Part shown: positions 1 to 9,029 of the stretch, in pieces
Layout of the letters: every line of letters starts with the position of its first letter
How positions within the stretch are numbered: position 1 is the stretch's first letter
Translations under genes and position numbers: made by a program
Notes under the pieces: generated by a model
The model's input: the letters and a program-made list of their open reading frames with translations, nothing else
Databases searched by the model: none
What the model was told of the DNA's origin: nothing
Source of the DNA: Rhodanobacter soli
GTDB lineage: Bacteria > Pseudomonadota > Gammaproteobacteria > Xanthomonadales > Rhodanobacteraceae
Direction of reading: 5' to 3'
NCBI RefSeq assembly: GCF_040548735.1
Contig: NZ_JBEPSD010000001.1
Coordinates: forward strand, 1,674,001-1,738,000
Length of the DNA: 64,000 nt

Positions 1-1002
1 ACCACTCTCGACCTGCCGGCACAGACGCTGCTGTTCCTGGGCATCGCGGCCGTCTTCACCCTGCCGCTGAAGCCGCGCGTGATCGCGATCGGCTTCAGCC
101 TGACCACCTTGCTGCTCGGTGCGGCCAGCTTGTACCAGCGCTACGTGCTGGGCGCCGACCGCCCGTACGGCTTGAACGGGGGCGACTGGGCCGCGGTCGA
201 GTTTGCAATGTACCTGCTGGTGCTGGCGCTGCTGTCCATGCTGCAGGCGCTGCGTCCGGGCACCCGGCGCGGCGATCGTTGGCTGCATGTCGCGGCAGTG
301 GTGGTCGGCCTGTATGGCGCGGTGCTGACCCAGAGCCGTGGCCCGCTGCTGTCGTTCGCCCCGATCTACCTCGGCCTGATGCTGTGGTACGCCATGCGTT
401 CGCGGCGCTGGCGTCGCATGCTGGCCTTGTTCGCCGTGACCGTGCTCGGCATGCTGGCGATCACCGCCACCCTTCACCACGAAATGGTCGAGCGGCTGAC
501 CGATGTCCCGGCCGAGATCGCCAGCTTCAATACCGGGAACAGCAGCGACGCCGCCGGCGCCGTCGGCGAACGCCTGGAAATGTGGCGCGCCGCGTGGCAG
601 GCCTTCCTCGAACACCCGCTGGCCGGCATCGGCCTGGACCAGTTCGGCGTCTACGTGCGCGAGCAGGTTGCCGTCGGCAACGCCAGCCCACTGATCGCCA
701 AGTACGTGCACCCGCACAGCGAATACCTCGAATCGCTGGTGGCCGGCGGACTGCCCGCGCTGCTGGTGCTGCTGCTGTTTCTCGCCGTACCGCTGGTCTT
801 TTTTGCCCGCCACCTCAACCATGCGCAGGAGCCGGTGGCCACGGCCGCCGCGGCCGGACTGATGGTGATCGGCATGTATGGTCTATGTGCGTTCAGCGAT
901 AATGTGTTTTATCGGGCGATGCCGCAATCGCTCTACCTGTTCCTCGTGTTGGGCCTGGCCTTCAGCATCGGCCGTCTGCTGCACAACGCTCCGCCCCGCT
1001 GA
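1..1002 (+). CDS. O-antigen ligase/polymerase-like membrane protein (5' end outside window)
   Basis: The frame is open from base 1 to the TGA at 1000-1002, so the N-terminus lies to the left of the window; about 333 residues are visible. The visible part is a polytopic membrane protein with several hydrophobic segments and a soluble loop holding the Wzy_C-type signature HPHSEYLESLVAGGL at about residue 237 of the visible part, followed by two more membrane segments. This fits the O-antigen ligase (WaaL) / Wzy / exosortase-like superfamily, which moves undecaprenyl-linked glycans in the inner membrane. The next gene, a glycosyltransferase, starts 12 bases downstream, so the two are probably co-transcribed. 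Ligase is preferred over polymerase because the neighbours are LPS core-type transferases, but the family does not separate the two roles by sequence alone. Confidence 0.8.
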   Translation, partial: TTLDLPAQTLLFLGIAAVFTLPLKPRVIAIGFSLTTLLLGAASLYQRYVLGADRPYGLNGGDWAAVEFAMYLLVLALLSMLQALRPGTRRGDRWLHVAAVVVGLYGAVLTQSRGPLLSFAPIYLGLMLWYAMRSRRWRRMLALFAVTVLGMLAITATLHHEMVERLTDVPAEIASFNTGNSSDAAGAVGERLEMWRAAWQAFLEHPLAGIGLDQFGVYVREQVAVGNASPLIAKYVHPHSEYLESLVAGGLPALLVLLLFLAVPLVFFARHLNHAQEPVATAAAAGLMVIGMYGLCAFSDNVFYRAMPQSLYLFLVLGLAFSIGRLLHNAPPR

Positions 1003-1014
1003 CGTCGATTCGCC

Positions 1015-2016
1015 ATGGCCCGTATCAATCTGCTTGCGTGGGACAACCAGCGCGGTCTCAGCCACGATATCCGGCTGCTGTCCTCGACGCTCGTCGCGCT
1101 CGGCCACCAGGTCCACGTGACCACGCTCGGTCCGCACCGGCATGACGGCCGCAGCAAGGCCTTGCTGCTGCATGCGCGCATGTGGTGGCAACGCCTGCGC
1201 CGCGCCGACCCGCGCGCCACGCCGTACGACATCAACATCGCGCTGGAGCACGTGCGCCCGGACTGGTTCGGGCTGGCCCGGCTGAACTTGCTGGTGCCGA
1301 ATCCGGAGTGGTTGTCGCCGCGCAGCCAGCGCTACCTGGCCCGCTACGACGCGATCCTGTGCAAGACCCGTTACGCCATGGAGCTGTTCACCGCACGCGG
1401 CTGCCGCGCCCTGCACATCGGCTTCCGCAGCACCGACTGTCTTCTGCCGGAAGTCCCGCGGCAACCGACCTTCCTGCATCTGGCCGGCGCCAGCCGGATG
1501 AAGGGCACGCAGCGGCTGCTGGCGCTGTGGCAACGGCATCCGGAATGGCCGAAACTGCTGGTGCTGCAGTCGCCGCGCTCCGCGACCCGCCTGAGCGGAC
1601 CCGCTCCCGCCAACATCGAGCACCGGGTGGGCTATTCCACCGACGTGCACGAGATCCGCCAGCTGCAGAACGCGCACCTGTTCCACCTGTGCCTGTCGGA
1701 AACCGAAGGCTGGGGCCACTATCTCGTCGAGGCGATGAGCTGCAAGGCGGTGGTGATCACCTGCGACGCGCCGCCGATGAACGAACTGGTCACCCCGGCA
1801 CGCGGCGTCCTGGTCAAGGCCGATGATATCGGGCCGTTCAACCTGACCACCTTGCACCGCTTCGACGAGGCGGCGCTGGAAGCCGCCATAGCGCGGCTGC
1901 TGGCGATGCCCGGGCACGAATGCGCAGGCCTGGGCGAACGAGCGCGGGCATGGTTCGAGTCGAACGAGGCGGCCTTCGCCGCACGGCTGGACGCCGCCCT
2001 GCGTCAGCTTTCCTGA
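1015..2016 (+). CDS. Glycosyltransferase, GT4-like (GT-B fold)
   Basis: This 333-residue protein lacks a signal peptide and has the pattern of retaining GT-B glycosyltransferases. The C-terminal half has the E-x7-E signature in ETEGWGHYLVEAMS followed by a hydrophobic strand and a P-x-x-E segment, which in GT4 enzymes binds the donor nucleotide-sugar. It would act at the cytoplasmic face on a lipid-linked or core oligosaccharide. It starts 12 bases after the ligase-like gene. Its last 13 bases overlap the end of the convergent gene 2004-2843. The sugar donor and acceptor cannot be read from the sequence. Confidence 0.8.
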   Translation: MARINLLAWDNQRGLSHDIRLLSSTLVALGHQVHVTTLGPHRHDGRSKALLLHARMWWQRLRRADPRATPYDINIALEHVRPDWFGLARLNLLVPNPEWLSPRSQRYLARYDAILCKTRYAMELFTARGCRALHIGFRSTDCLLPEVPRQPTFLHLAGASRMKGTQRLLALWQRHPEWPKLLVLQSPRSATRLSGPAPANIEHRVGYSTDVHEIRQLQNAHLFHLCLSETEGWGHYLVEAMSCKAVVITCDAPPMNELVTPARGVLVKADDIGPFNLTTLHRFDEAALEAAIARLLAMPGHECAGLGERARAWFESNEAAFAARLDAALRQLS

Positions 2017-2843
2017 GCGGGAAGCGCGCGCAAGTCGGCAGGCGGATGCACGAACTCGGCCAGGTGCTGGTCGACGCCACGCTCGCAACGAACCAGGCCG
2101 CGCGCCCGCGTGTCGTCCACGATACGGTCGTTCGGGTTGTCCACGACATGCTTGCGGGTGGGATGGTAAAGATGCGTCGCCAGCGCGCTGAAACGCAGTT
2201 CGCGTCGGAGCAGGCCGGCATGGAAGGCGCGCACGGCCAGTTCGGTGTCCTCGCGGCCCCAGCCGGTCATCGCCTCGTTGAAGCCATTCAGGCGCAGCAG
2301 GTCGTCACGCCAGAACGCCATGTTGCAGCTCTTGATGCCACGCTGCTTGGTGCCGGGCCGGGCGTACCAGCGCGCCAGCAGCGGCAGGCGCAAGGTATGC
2401 CGGCGCCGCTCGATGCCGCGGCTGAAGAAATCCGGCGCCGCCATGCCTTCGTGCAGCATGCGCAAGGTCAGCGTGGCGTCGGTCAGCACGCGCGAACCCT
2501 GCACGAAGCAGCCGCTGCGCGCGAACGCGCGATGGTCGGCGATGAAATGCCGCTCGGCCAGCATGTCGCCATCGAGCAGGATCACGTAATCACCCTGCGC
2601 GGCGGCGATCGCGCGGTTGCGCGCGCGGCTCATGCGCGCGCCCTCGTCCGGCTGCCACAGGTGCACCAGGCGCACCGGATAGTCCACCGCCACGCGCTCC
2701 AGCAGTTCACGCGTGGCCGGCCCCGAACCGTCGTCGGTGACGATCACCTCATACGGAAGTTCGGTCTGCGCCGCCAAAGCGCGCAGCACCCGTTCCAGCG
2801 CCTCGGGCCAGTTGTAGGTGATCACGGCAACGCTGATCCGCAT
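2004..2843 (-). CDS. Glycosyltransferase family 2 with galactosyltransferase-like C-terminal domain
   Basis: I chose the ATG at 2843, giving 279 residues starting MRISVAVITYNWP, because the GT2 core strand begins immediately there; the frame stays open further upstream but that stretch runs into the neighbouring gene and is not GT2-like. The GT-A motifs are visible: TYNWPEALERVL at the start, a DDGS strand, and LLDGDM as the metal-binding DXD-type motif. The segment GWGREDTELAVR resembles the Glyco_transf_7C domain of galactosyl and chondroitin-type transferases. It lies 14 bases downstream of another GT2 gene and probably forms an operon with it and the UDP-glucuronate decarboxylase gene. 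Confidence 0.82.
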   Translation of the reverse strand: MRISVAVITYNWPEALERVLRALAAQTELPYEVIVTDDGSGPATRELLERVAVDYPVRLVHLWQPDEGARMSRARNRAIAAAQGDYVILLDGDMLAERHFIADHRAFARSGCFVQGSRVLTDATLTLRMLHEGMAAPDFFSRGIERRRHTLRLPLLARWYARPGTKQRGIKSCNMAFWRDDLLRLNGFNEAMTGWGREDTELAVRAFHAGLLRRELRFSALATHLYHPTRKHVVDNPNDRIVDDTRARGLVRCERGVDQHLAEFVHPPADLRALPAQES

Positions 2844-2857
2844 CACGGCGCTCTCGC

Positions 2858-3796
2858 TCAGTCTGTATTTCGTTGCGTTTTCGGCGCGCGTCGACGTTGC
2901 CGGATGGCCGACCACAGGATCGAAGCGGCACGCTGCTGGTTGCGCAACCACGAACCACGGCGCAACCGCGCCAGCTTCGCGTAGTGTCGAGCTTCGCGCC
3001 AGGAGGGATCCGGCTTGGTGCGGAACTCATGCTTGACGCTCTCCAGACAGCGCTCGTCAAGGCCAATGTTCCTGGCGTAGATCTCGATCAGGCAGCGCGA
3101 GCGGAACCGGTTGAGGTACTGAGTGGCTGGCGTCTGCCTGCCCCACCAGCCGTTGTTGCCGTGGATACGGTAATGCACCGCACCGGTACGCAGGTAGTAC
3201 TTGCGCGCACCCAGCACGCTGGCACCGAACACCAGACAGTTGTCGGCGGACAGCCGCCATGTATGACCCAGCTCCGCCGGCAGCTCCAGCGTGCGGCGCG
3301 CCCACAGCGCGCGCATCGACAACGCCGAGGTCGGCGCGCCGTACCAACGCATCGACATGTAAGTACTGATCGCGGTGAAGCCGAGGTCACATGACTGCTC
3401 GGCATAGCCCATCCAGCGCCGCTCGTCGCCGAACAGTTGGATGTCGGAGAACACGAAGTCGACATCGCGGCGGCTGTCATAGAGCTCGCCGAGGCGTGCC
3501 AGGTAACCCGGCTCCCAACGGTCGTCGGCATCGAGGAAACAGATGACGTCGGCGCGGGCCTGCGCCACGCCACGCTGGAACGCCACCAGCTGGCCGCCGT
3601 TCTCGCCGCATACCAGGGTGACCCGCGGATCGTCGCCATAACGCTCGCGCAGGTAAGCCTGCGAGCCGTCGTTGGAGCCGTCGTCCACCACGATGACCTG
3701 CGCGGCCGCGCGGGCCTGCCCCAGCGCACTGTCGACCGCCGCGCCGACGAAGTCGCGGTAGTTGTAGTTGGTGACGACGACCGCGAAGCTGGTCAT
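2858..3796 (-). CDS. Glycosyltransferase family 2
   Basis: A 312-residue cytoplasmic GT2 enzyme. The N-terminal 110 residues hold the whole GT-A signature: [22 protein letters not shown] and the DXD motif [13 protein letters not shown]. The C-terminal part is basic and has no clear membrane anchor. Its start codon overlaps the stop codon of the decarboxylase gene by 4 bases (ATGA type), showing translational coupling. Inferred role: adding a sugar, perhaps xylose given the upstream enzyme, to a surface glycan. The donor is not identifiable from sequence. Confidence 0.82.
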   Translation of the reverse strand: MTSFAVVVTNYNYRDFVGAAVDSALGQARAAAQVIVVDDGSNDGSQAYLRERYGDDPRVTLVCGENGGQLVAFQRGVAQARADVICFLDADDRWEPGYLARLGELYDSRRDVDFVFSDIQLFGDERRWMGYAEQSCDLGFTAISTYMSMRWYGAPTSALSMRALWARRTLELPAELGHTWRLSADNCLVFGASVLGARKYYLRTGAVHYRIHGNNGWWGRQTPATQYLNRFRSRCLIEIYARNIGLDERCLESVKHEFRTKPDPSWREARHYAKLARLRRGSWLRNQQRAASILWSAIRQRRRAPKTQRNTD

Positions 3797-4743
3797 GCCG
3801 CCGCACCGTCCTGCAGGAGGCGACGGAAGTAGCCGATGGTTTCCTTCAGGCCGTCCTCCAGCGCCACCGTCGGCTGCCAGCCGAGTTGGTCACGGGCCAC
3901 GCCGATGTCCGGCTGGCGCTGGCGCGGGTCGTCCGACGGCAGCGGCCGGTACACCAGCTTCGAGCGGCCACCGACCAGGGCCAGCACCTTCTCGGCCAAT
4001 TCCAGCATGGTGTGCTCGACCGGATTGCCGATGTTCACCGGCCCGGTGAAGCCGCGCTCGGACTCCATCATCCGCACCATCGCCTCGATCAGGTCGTCGA
4101 CATAGCAGAAGCTGCGGGTCTGGCTGCCGTCACCGTAGATGGTGATGTCCTCGCCATGCAGCGCCTGCATGATGAAATTGCTCACCACCCGGCCGTCGTT
4201 CGGGTGCATGCGCGGGCCATAGGTATTGAAGATGCGCACCACCTTGATGTCCAGCGCGTGCTGGCGGTAATAGTCGAAGAACAGCGTCTCAGCGCAGCGC
4301 TTGCCCTCGTCGTAGCAGCTGCGGATGCCGATCGGATTGACCCTGCCCCAGTAGCCTTCGGTCTGCGGATGGATTTCCGGATCGCCGTAGACCTCGCTGG
4401 TCGAGGCCTGCAGGATGCGTGCCTTCACCCGCTTGGCCAGCCCCAGCATGTTGATCGCGCCATGCACCGAGGTCTTGGTGGTCTGCACCGGATCATGCTG
4501 GTAGTGCACCGGCGAGGCCGGGCAGGCGAGATTGAAGATGCGCTCCACCTCCACGTACAACGGGAAGGTCACGTCGTGCCGCATCAGCTCGAAATACGGA
4601 TGTGCCAGCAGATGCGCCACGTTGCGCTTGCTGCCGGTAAAGAAATTGTCCACGCACAGCAGGTCGTGGCCGTCGTGGAGCAGGCGATCGCACAGGTGCG
4701 ATCCGATGAAGCCGGCACCGCCGGTGACGAGGATGCGTTTCAT
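3793..4743 (-). CDS. UDP-glucuronate decarboxylase (UDP-xylose synthase), extended SDR
   Basis: A 316-residue extended short-chain dehydrogenase/reductase. It has the Rossmann motif GGAGFIGS at residues 8-15, the strand ending in D followed by NFFTGSKRN typical of UDP-xylose synthases, STSEVYG, and the catalytic Y144-x3-K148 pair in SCYDEGKR. The family converts UDP-glucuronate into UDP-xylose with bound NAD+. It is first in a leftward operon with two GT2 genes, so a xylose-containing surface glycan is likely. dTDP-glucose dehydratases share the fold, but the SCYDEGKR and [10 protein letters not shown] segments match the decarboxylase group. Confidence 0.88.
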   Translation of the reverse strand: MKRILVTGGAGFIGSHLCDRLLHDGHDLLCVDNFFTGSKRNVAHLLAHPYFELMRHDVTFPLYVEVERIFNLACPASPVHYQHDPVQTTKTSVHGAINMLGLAKRVKARILQASTSEVYGDPEIHPQTEGYWGRVNPIGIRSCYDEGKRCAETLFFDYYRQHALDIKVVRIFNTYGPRMHPNDGRVVSNFIMQALHGEDITIYGDGSQTRSFCYVDDLIEAMVRMMESERGFTGPVNIGNPVEHTMLELAEKVLALVGGRSKLVYRPLPSDDPRQRQPDIGVARDQLGWQPTVALEDGLKETIGYFRRLLQDGAAA

Positions 4744-4888
4744 GAGCTGCCGTTCGGTGCCATTGCAGGAAGGTGCGATGCACGCTTGACCGAGATCAAC
4801 CGGCGCAGGTGGATTTTGTCATGGATTGCAGGGCAAAGCTGCGACCCATCCGGCTGAATGGACACGCGGGCGGGTCGCGGGCTTCGGC

Positions 4889-4894
4889 TAGAAT
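4889..4894 (+). promoter_or_regulatory. Probable -10 element (TAGAAT) six bases before a start codon
   Basis: GGCTAGAATCC ends 6 bases before the ATG at 4901. The same GGCTAGAATCC string precedes the ArnT-like gene at 6920-6930. No good -35 is visible. If this is the -10, the transcript would begin at or very near the start codon, so the mRNA would be leaderless. Confidence 0.45.
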
Positions 4895-4900
4895 CCGCCC

Positions 4901-5716
4901 ATGCCCACGTTCCCGCTGACCCTCGCCGTGATCACCCACAATGAGGCCGAGAGCATCGCGCGCTGCCTGGACAGCGTGCCGTTCGCGGCCGAGAAGCTGG
5001 TGGTCGATTCCGGCAGCGACGACGACACGGTGGCGATCGCGCAGGCGCACGGCGCGCGCGTGCTGCATCAGGACTGGCTCGGCTTCGGCGCGCAGCGCAA
5101 TTTCGCCAGCAGCCAGTGCAGCCACGACTGGATCCTGGTGCTCGACGCCGACGAATACCTCAGCCCGGAACTCGCCGCGGAACTGCAGCAGCGCCTGCCG
5201 GCGCTGATGGCCGGCGCCGCGCCGGCGGCGTACCTGCGCCGCAGCACGATCTACATGGGCCGGCCGATGCGCTGGTACCGCCCGGCCGTGGGCGAAAAGC
5301 TGGCGCGGCTGTACCACCGCGGACGGGCGCGCTGGAGCGACGCACGGGTGCACGAGTCGCTGCGCTTCGACGGCGCGGCGCCGACCCTGCGCGCACCGTT
5401 CAACCACGTCAACAACCCGGCCCTGCCGCACAAGCAGCTGAAGGTGCTGCGCTACGCCGAACTGAAATGCCGTGACTGGCTGGACCGGCGCAAGCCGGTG
5501 CGGATGTGGCAGGCGCCGTTCGTGTACGCGCTGGCCTTTCTCAAGGACTATGTGTTCCGGCTGGCTTTCCTGGACGGCTGGCGCGGCTTCCTGATCGCGC
5601 AGACCGCCGCCAGCTACGCGCTGTACAAACGCATGCGCTATTACGAGATGGTCAACAATCCCGAATCGGTCGCGTCCGCAACCGATTTATTGAACAAACA
5701 TCACATAGATCGCTGA
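4901..5716 (+). CDS. LPS core glycosyltransferase, WaaE/KdtX-like GT2
   Basis: A 271-residue GT2 enzyme that begins TLAVITHNEAESIARCLDS and continues with VVDSGSDDDTV, WLGFGAQRNFA and the DXD motif LVLDADEYLSPEL. This order is typical of the WaaE/KdtX family, which adds a beta-1,4-linked glucose to heptose in the LPS inner core on the cytoplasmic face. The C-terminal 100 residues contain hydrophobic and basic stretches that may peripherally bind the membrane. The gene is divergent from the decarboxylase operon (157-base gap). No Shine-Dalgarno sequence precedes the ATG, in line with the close -10 element. Confidence 0.83.
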   Translation: MPTFPLTLAVITHNEAESIARCLDSVPFAAEKLVVDSGSDDDTVAIAQAHGARVLHQDWLGFGAQRNFASSQCSHDWILVLDADEYLSPELAAELQQRLPALMAGAAPAAYLRRSTIYMGRPMRWYRPAVGEKLARLYHRGRARWSDARVHESLRFDGAAPTLRAPFNHVNNPALPHKQLKVLRYAELKCRDWLDRRKPVRMWQAPFVYALAFLKDYVFRLAFLDGWRGFLIAQTAASYALYKRMRYYEMVNNPESVASATDLLNKHHIDR

Positions 5717-5767
5717 ACACAGGATCACCACGCGGCATGATCAGGCGAACCCGCACGGCACCTTTGC

Positions 5768-5808
5768 CTCCTCTCCCTCCGGGAGAGGATTGAAGTGAGG
5801 GTGTGGGA
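5768..5808. repeat. Palindromic intergenic repeat, CTCTCCC family
   Basis: The stem CCTCTCCC (5770-5777) pairs with GGGAGAGG (5781-5788) and is followed by GTGAGGGTGTGGG. The same type, CCTCACCCCCAACCCCTCTCCC plus palindrome, recurs at 48271-48410 inside the helicase gene. It sits between the core glycosyltransferase and the CDP-glycerol transferase-like gene, and may serve as a processing or termination structure. Confidence 0.6.
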
Positions 5809-5851
5809 CTCGCCAGAACCTTTTTTGCAAACCGACAATTCCCGACCAAGC

Positions 5852-6883
5852 ATGCCCACGAAAAAGCATTACCTCCTCTACGGCTCCGAGCGTTACGCGC
5901 TGGCGATCCTGCGCCCGCTGCAGGAGGCCATCCGTGCCCGCGGCGACGAGGCGGCCTGGTTCTTCGACGGCCCCGGCGCGGAGGATCTGGTCGCCGGCGA
6001 GCGCCTGCTCACGGTGACCGAGGTGCGCGCGTGGCAGCCGATCGCGGTGATCACCTCGTCCAATGCGGTACCGCATTTCTTCCCCGGCGTGAAGGTCGAG
6101 ACCTTCCACGGCTTCGATGCGGGCAAGCCGCGGCACATCTACGTGCGCGGCTTCTTCGACCTGTACTGCACCACCGGCCCGCGCGACACCGCGCAGTTCC
6201 AGGCGATCGCCGACAAGCTCGGCCACTTCAGCGTGACCGAAACCGGCTTCCCCAAGCTCGACCCCTTCATGCAGCAGATCACCGGCCCGCTGCCGCCGGT
6301 GCGCCAGCCGCCGGTGATCCTGTATCACTCCACCTTCTCGCCGTCGTGGAGCGCGGCCGAAACGCTGTACGAGGAAGTGAAGCGGCTGTCGCGCGACGGC
6401 CGCTGGCGCTGGATCGTCACCTTCCATCCGAAGATGAATCCGGACACCACCGCGAAGTTCAAGGCGCTGCAGAACGAGTACCTCACCTTCGCCGAGAACG
6501 ACAACATCCTGGAGCTGTTCCCGCAGGTCGACCTGATGTGCTCGGACACCTCCTCGGCGCTCAACGAGTTCCTGCTCACCGGCAAGCCGGTGGTGACGTT
6601 CAAAAACCGCCGGCCCGGCCCGCAGCTGATCGACATCGACGACCCGGCGCAGTTCGAGAGCGCGATCGCGCGCGCGCTGGCGCGGCCGCCGGAACTGCTG
6701 CAGGCGATCCGCGACTATGCCGACGCGATCCATCCGTACCGCGACGGCCGCTCCAGCGAACGCGTGCTGGATGCGATCGACGCCTTCATCGCCCGCGGCG
6801 CGAAGAATCGCCGGCGCAAGCCATTGAACCTGTGGCGCAAGTTGAAGATCCGCCGCCGCATCGGCTACTGGGGACGAGCCTAA
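5852..6883 (+). CDS. CDP-glycerol glycerophosphotransferase family protein
   Basis: I start this 343-residue protein at the ATG at 5852 (MPTKKHYLLYGSERYA); the upstream in-frame extension runs through the palindromic repeat and has no protein character. The C-terminal half resembles the Glyphos_transf (TagB/TagF) family: LYHSTFSPSW, the strand WRWIVTFHPKMN, and DLMCSDTSSALNEFL followed by GKPVVTF, where the conserved His and Asp/Ser residues act on CDP-linked donors. In Gram-negative bacteria such proteins transfer glycerol- or ribitol-phosphate to surface glycans. It has no membrane segment. The exact donor is not known; the surroundings suggest an LPS or capsule modification. Confidence 0.72.
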   Translation: MPTKKHYLLYGSERYALAILRPLQEAIRARGDEAAWFFDGPGAEDLVAGERLLTVTEVRAWQPIAVITSSNAVPHFFPGVKVETFHGFDAGKPRHIYVRGFFDLYCTTGPRDTAQFQAIADKLGHFSVTETGFPKLDPFMQQITGPLPPVRQPPVILYHSTFSPSWSAAETLYEEVKRLSRDGRWRWIVTFHPKMNPDTTAKFKALQNEYLTFAENDNILELFPQVDLMCSDTSSALNEFLLTGKPVVTFKNRRPGPQLIDIDDPAQFESAIARALARPPELLQAIRDYADAIHPYRDGRSSERVLDAIDAFIARGAKNRRRKPLNLWRKLKIRRRIGYWGRA

Positions 6884-6954
6884 GAGTGCGGCAGGTCGCC
6901 TTGCGCGCACATCGCGCAGGCTAGAATCCCCTCTGGCCTCCCAAGAGTCTGCCC

Positions 6955-8697
6955 GTGCCATCCAGCTCCTACCGCCGTTCCGAACACCTGCGCGCCACGT
7001 GGCCCTGGCTGCCGCTGTGGGCCGCCGTGGCCTTGCTGGCGATCTTCTCGCACGGGCCGATGCCGCTGTATTCCACCCGTACCCTGGCGGTCGCCTGGGA
7101 AATGTGGAACCAGGGCCACTGGCTGGTGCCGCACATCAACGGCCAGCCTTACAGCGAGAAGGCGCCACTGTTGTTCTGGCTGATCCAGGGCGGCTGGTTC
7201 GCGTTCGGCGTCAACGACGTCTGGCCGCGCGTGCTCGAGGTGCTGTTCGGCGGCGTGCAACTGGTACTGGTCTCGCTGCTGGCACGACGGCTGTTCCCGG
7301 ACCGGCCGTGGATGGCCAAGGCCGCACCGTGGATGCTGCTGGCGTTCGGCTACGCGTTCCTGTTCGGCCTGCAGATCATGTACGACGTGCTGCTGGCGGT
7401 GTGGACGCTGGCGGCCCTGTTGTGCCTGACCCCGAAATCGCACCGCAGCGAGCCGCGCTGGCTGCTGTTCGGTTTGTGCGTGGGCTTCGGGCTGCTGACC
7501 AAGGGCCCGGTGATGCTGCTGCACATCATCTTCCCCTGGCTGCTCGGCCCGTTGTGGAACGACTGGGCCGGCCAGCACCGCGCGCGCTGGTACGGCCGCG
7601 GCGTGCTGGCGTTGCTGCTCGGCGGCGCGATGCTGCTGGCCTGGGCGCTGCCGGCTGGGTTCTCCGGCGGCGAGGCATACCGGCAACGGCTGTTTTTCAC
7701 CCAGACCGCGGGCCGCGTGGTCGACAAGCTGGCCGAAGGCAAGGACCTGCAGAACCACGCCGAGCCGATCTGGTTCTACCTGCTGTGGCTACCGGTGATG
7801 CTGTTCCCGTTCAGCGGCTGGCCGCGCATGTGGCTGGCCGTGGCCGGCCTGCGCCGGCCGCTGGAATCGGGCCTGCGTTTCGCGCTGTGCTGGCTGCTGC
7901 CCACCTTCATCGCGCTCTCGCTGATCAGCGGCAAGCAGCTGTACTACCCGCTGCCGGAACTCGGCGGCATCGCCTTGCTGATGGCCGGTGCGATCGCCGT
8001 GCTGCGCGAGCGCCGGCCGAACCTGGCCTACAACGGCTGGCTCGGCACCTGGCCGCTGGGCGTGGGCGGCATCGTGTTCGCCGCGGCGCTGTTCATGCTG
8101 CCGCTGCTGGTGGCCGGCAACCACCTGCATGGTGAATGGGCCGATGCCGCAGCGCCCTACAGCCGCTATTTCAGCGTGGTATTCCTGCTGCTGGGCGGCC
8201 TGTTGCTGCTGCGCGGCCGCGGCGAGCTGCGTCGCCTGGCCGTGGCCGGACTGATCGGCGTGCTCGCACTCAATACCCTGTTCACGCTGACCCTGTGGCC
8301 ACGCTACGACCTGCGTCCCACCGCCCACCTGCTCGGTGCCGCCGAACAGGCAAACCGGGCGATCGCCTTCCTCGGCAACTACGAGGGCCAGTTCCATTTC
8401 GAGGGCCGGCTGACCCGGCCGATCGAAGAACTTCTCGGCAACCAGGTGGTGCAGGATCAGGCCCTGCAGGACTTTGCCCACGCCCATCCCGATGGCCTGG
8501 TCGTGGTGCGCGTGGACCAGCCGGATGCGAACGCCATGCGCTACGCCCTGCTGGTGCAGCCGTTCCGCTCGTCGTGGCTGGTGGTCTGGCCGGCCGTCTC
8601 GCTGGCCGACCTGCGCGCCGGACACACCCCGCCGGAACCGGCCCAGCCGACCCGGGTCTACCCGGCCGACGACTGGCGCTACCGCACCCAGCTATGA
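6955..8697 (+). CDS. ArnT/PMT-like membrane glycosyltransferase (GT83/GT39 type)
   Basis: This 580-residue protein has about a dozen hydrophobic segments and a C-terminal periplasmic domain, the layout of the ArnT and protein-mannosyltransferase superfamily that uses undecaprenyl-phosphate sugars in the periplasm. The first periplasmic loop holds the typical SEKAPLLFWL segment (Y-x-E-K-P-P-L in ArnT). It starts with GTG at 6955, 27 bases after a GGCTAGAATCC -10-like element. Its last codon overlaps the start of the next gene by 4 bases. ArnT would add L-Ara4N to lipid A; no arnBCAD genes are visible, so the sugar may differ. Confidence 0.78.
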   Translation: MPSSSYRRSEHLRATWPWLPLWAAVALLAIFSHGPMPLYSTRTLAVAWEMWNQGHWLVPHINGQPYSEKAPLLFWLIQGGWFAFGVNDVWPRVLEVLFGGVQLVLVSLLARRLFPDRPWMAKAAPWMLLAFGYAFLFGLQIMYDVLLAVWTLAALLCLTPKSHRSEPRWLLFGLCVGFGLLTKGPVMLLHIIFPWLLGPLWNDWAGQHRARWYGRGVLALLLGGAMLLAWALPAGFSGGEAYRQRLFFTQTAGRVVDKLAEGKDLQNHAEPIWFYLLWLPVMLFPFSGWPRMWLAVAGLRRPLESGLRFALCWLLPTFIALSLISGKQLYYPLPELGGIALLMAGAIAVLRERRPNLAYNGWLGTWPLGVGGIVFAAALFMLPLLVAGNHLHGEWADAAAPYSRYFSVVFLLLGGLLLLRGRGELRRLAVAGLIGVLALNTLFTLTLWPRYDLRPTAHLLGAAEQANRAIAFLGNYEGQFHFEGRLTRPIEELLGNQVVQDQALQDFAHAHPDGLVVVRVDQPDANAMRYALLVQPFRSSWLVVWPAVSLADLRAGHTPPEPAQPTRVYPADDWRYRTQL

Positions 8698-9020
8698 ACG
8701 CCGACCTGATCGCCAGCCTGCGCAAGCAGTGCGGCGGCCCGCGCGATGGCGCGCTGCTGCGCTTCTCGCTGGGCAGTGCCTTGCTGGCCGACGGCGACAA
8801 CGGCGCGGCGATCGACGAGCTGCGGCGCGCGCTAGATTTCGATCCGACCTATTCGGCGGCGTGGAAACTGCTCGGCAAGGCCTGCCTGGCCAGCGGCAAC
8901 GAGGCCGCTGCGGTCGATGCCTGGCGCAGCGGCATCGCCGCCGCCGCGCAACGCGGCGACAAGCAGGCCGAAAAGGAAATGGGCGTATTCCTGCGCCGGT
9001 TGGAAAAGCCTCAATCCTAG
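8694..9020 (+). CDS. Small tetratricopeptide-repeat protein
   Basis: A 108-residue soluble protein whose ATG overlaps the stop codon of the ArnT-like gene (ATGA), so translation is coupled. Residues of about 24-90 form two TPR-like helical hairpins: LGSALLADGDNGAAIDELRR, ALDFDPTYSAAWKLLGKACL and the helix after it. The family mediates protein-protein contact and gives no enzymatic clue. It may help the membrane transferase or be a general assembly factor. The frame upstream of the ATG is open but is a shadow of the transferase gene. Confidence 0.75.
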   Translation: MNADLIASLRKQCGGPRDGALLRFSLGSALLADGDNGAAIDELRRALDFDPTYSAAWKLLGKACLASGNEAAAVDAWRSGIAAAAQRGDKQAEKEMGVFLRRLEKPQS

Positions 9021-9029
9021 AAGCGCGGC

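Noticed and set aside
2844-2951. N-terminal extension of the GT2 at 2004-2843 to 2951
   Set aside because: The added residues overlap the neighbouring gene's 3' end and the GT2 core begins at once at the ATG at 2843.
6955-8697. ArnT proper (L-Ara4N transferase)
   Set aside because: No arnBCADEF genes lie nearby and no TAAG box is in front of it, so only the superfamily is called.
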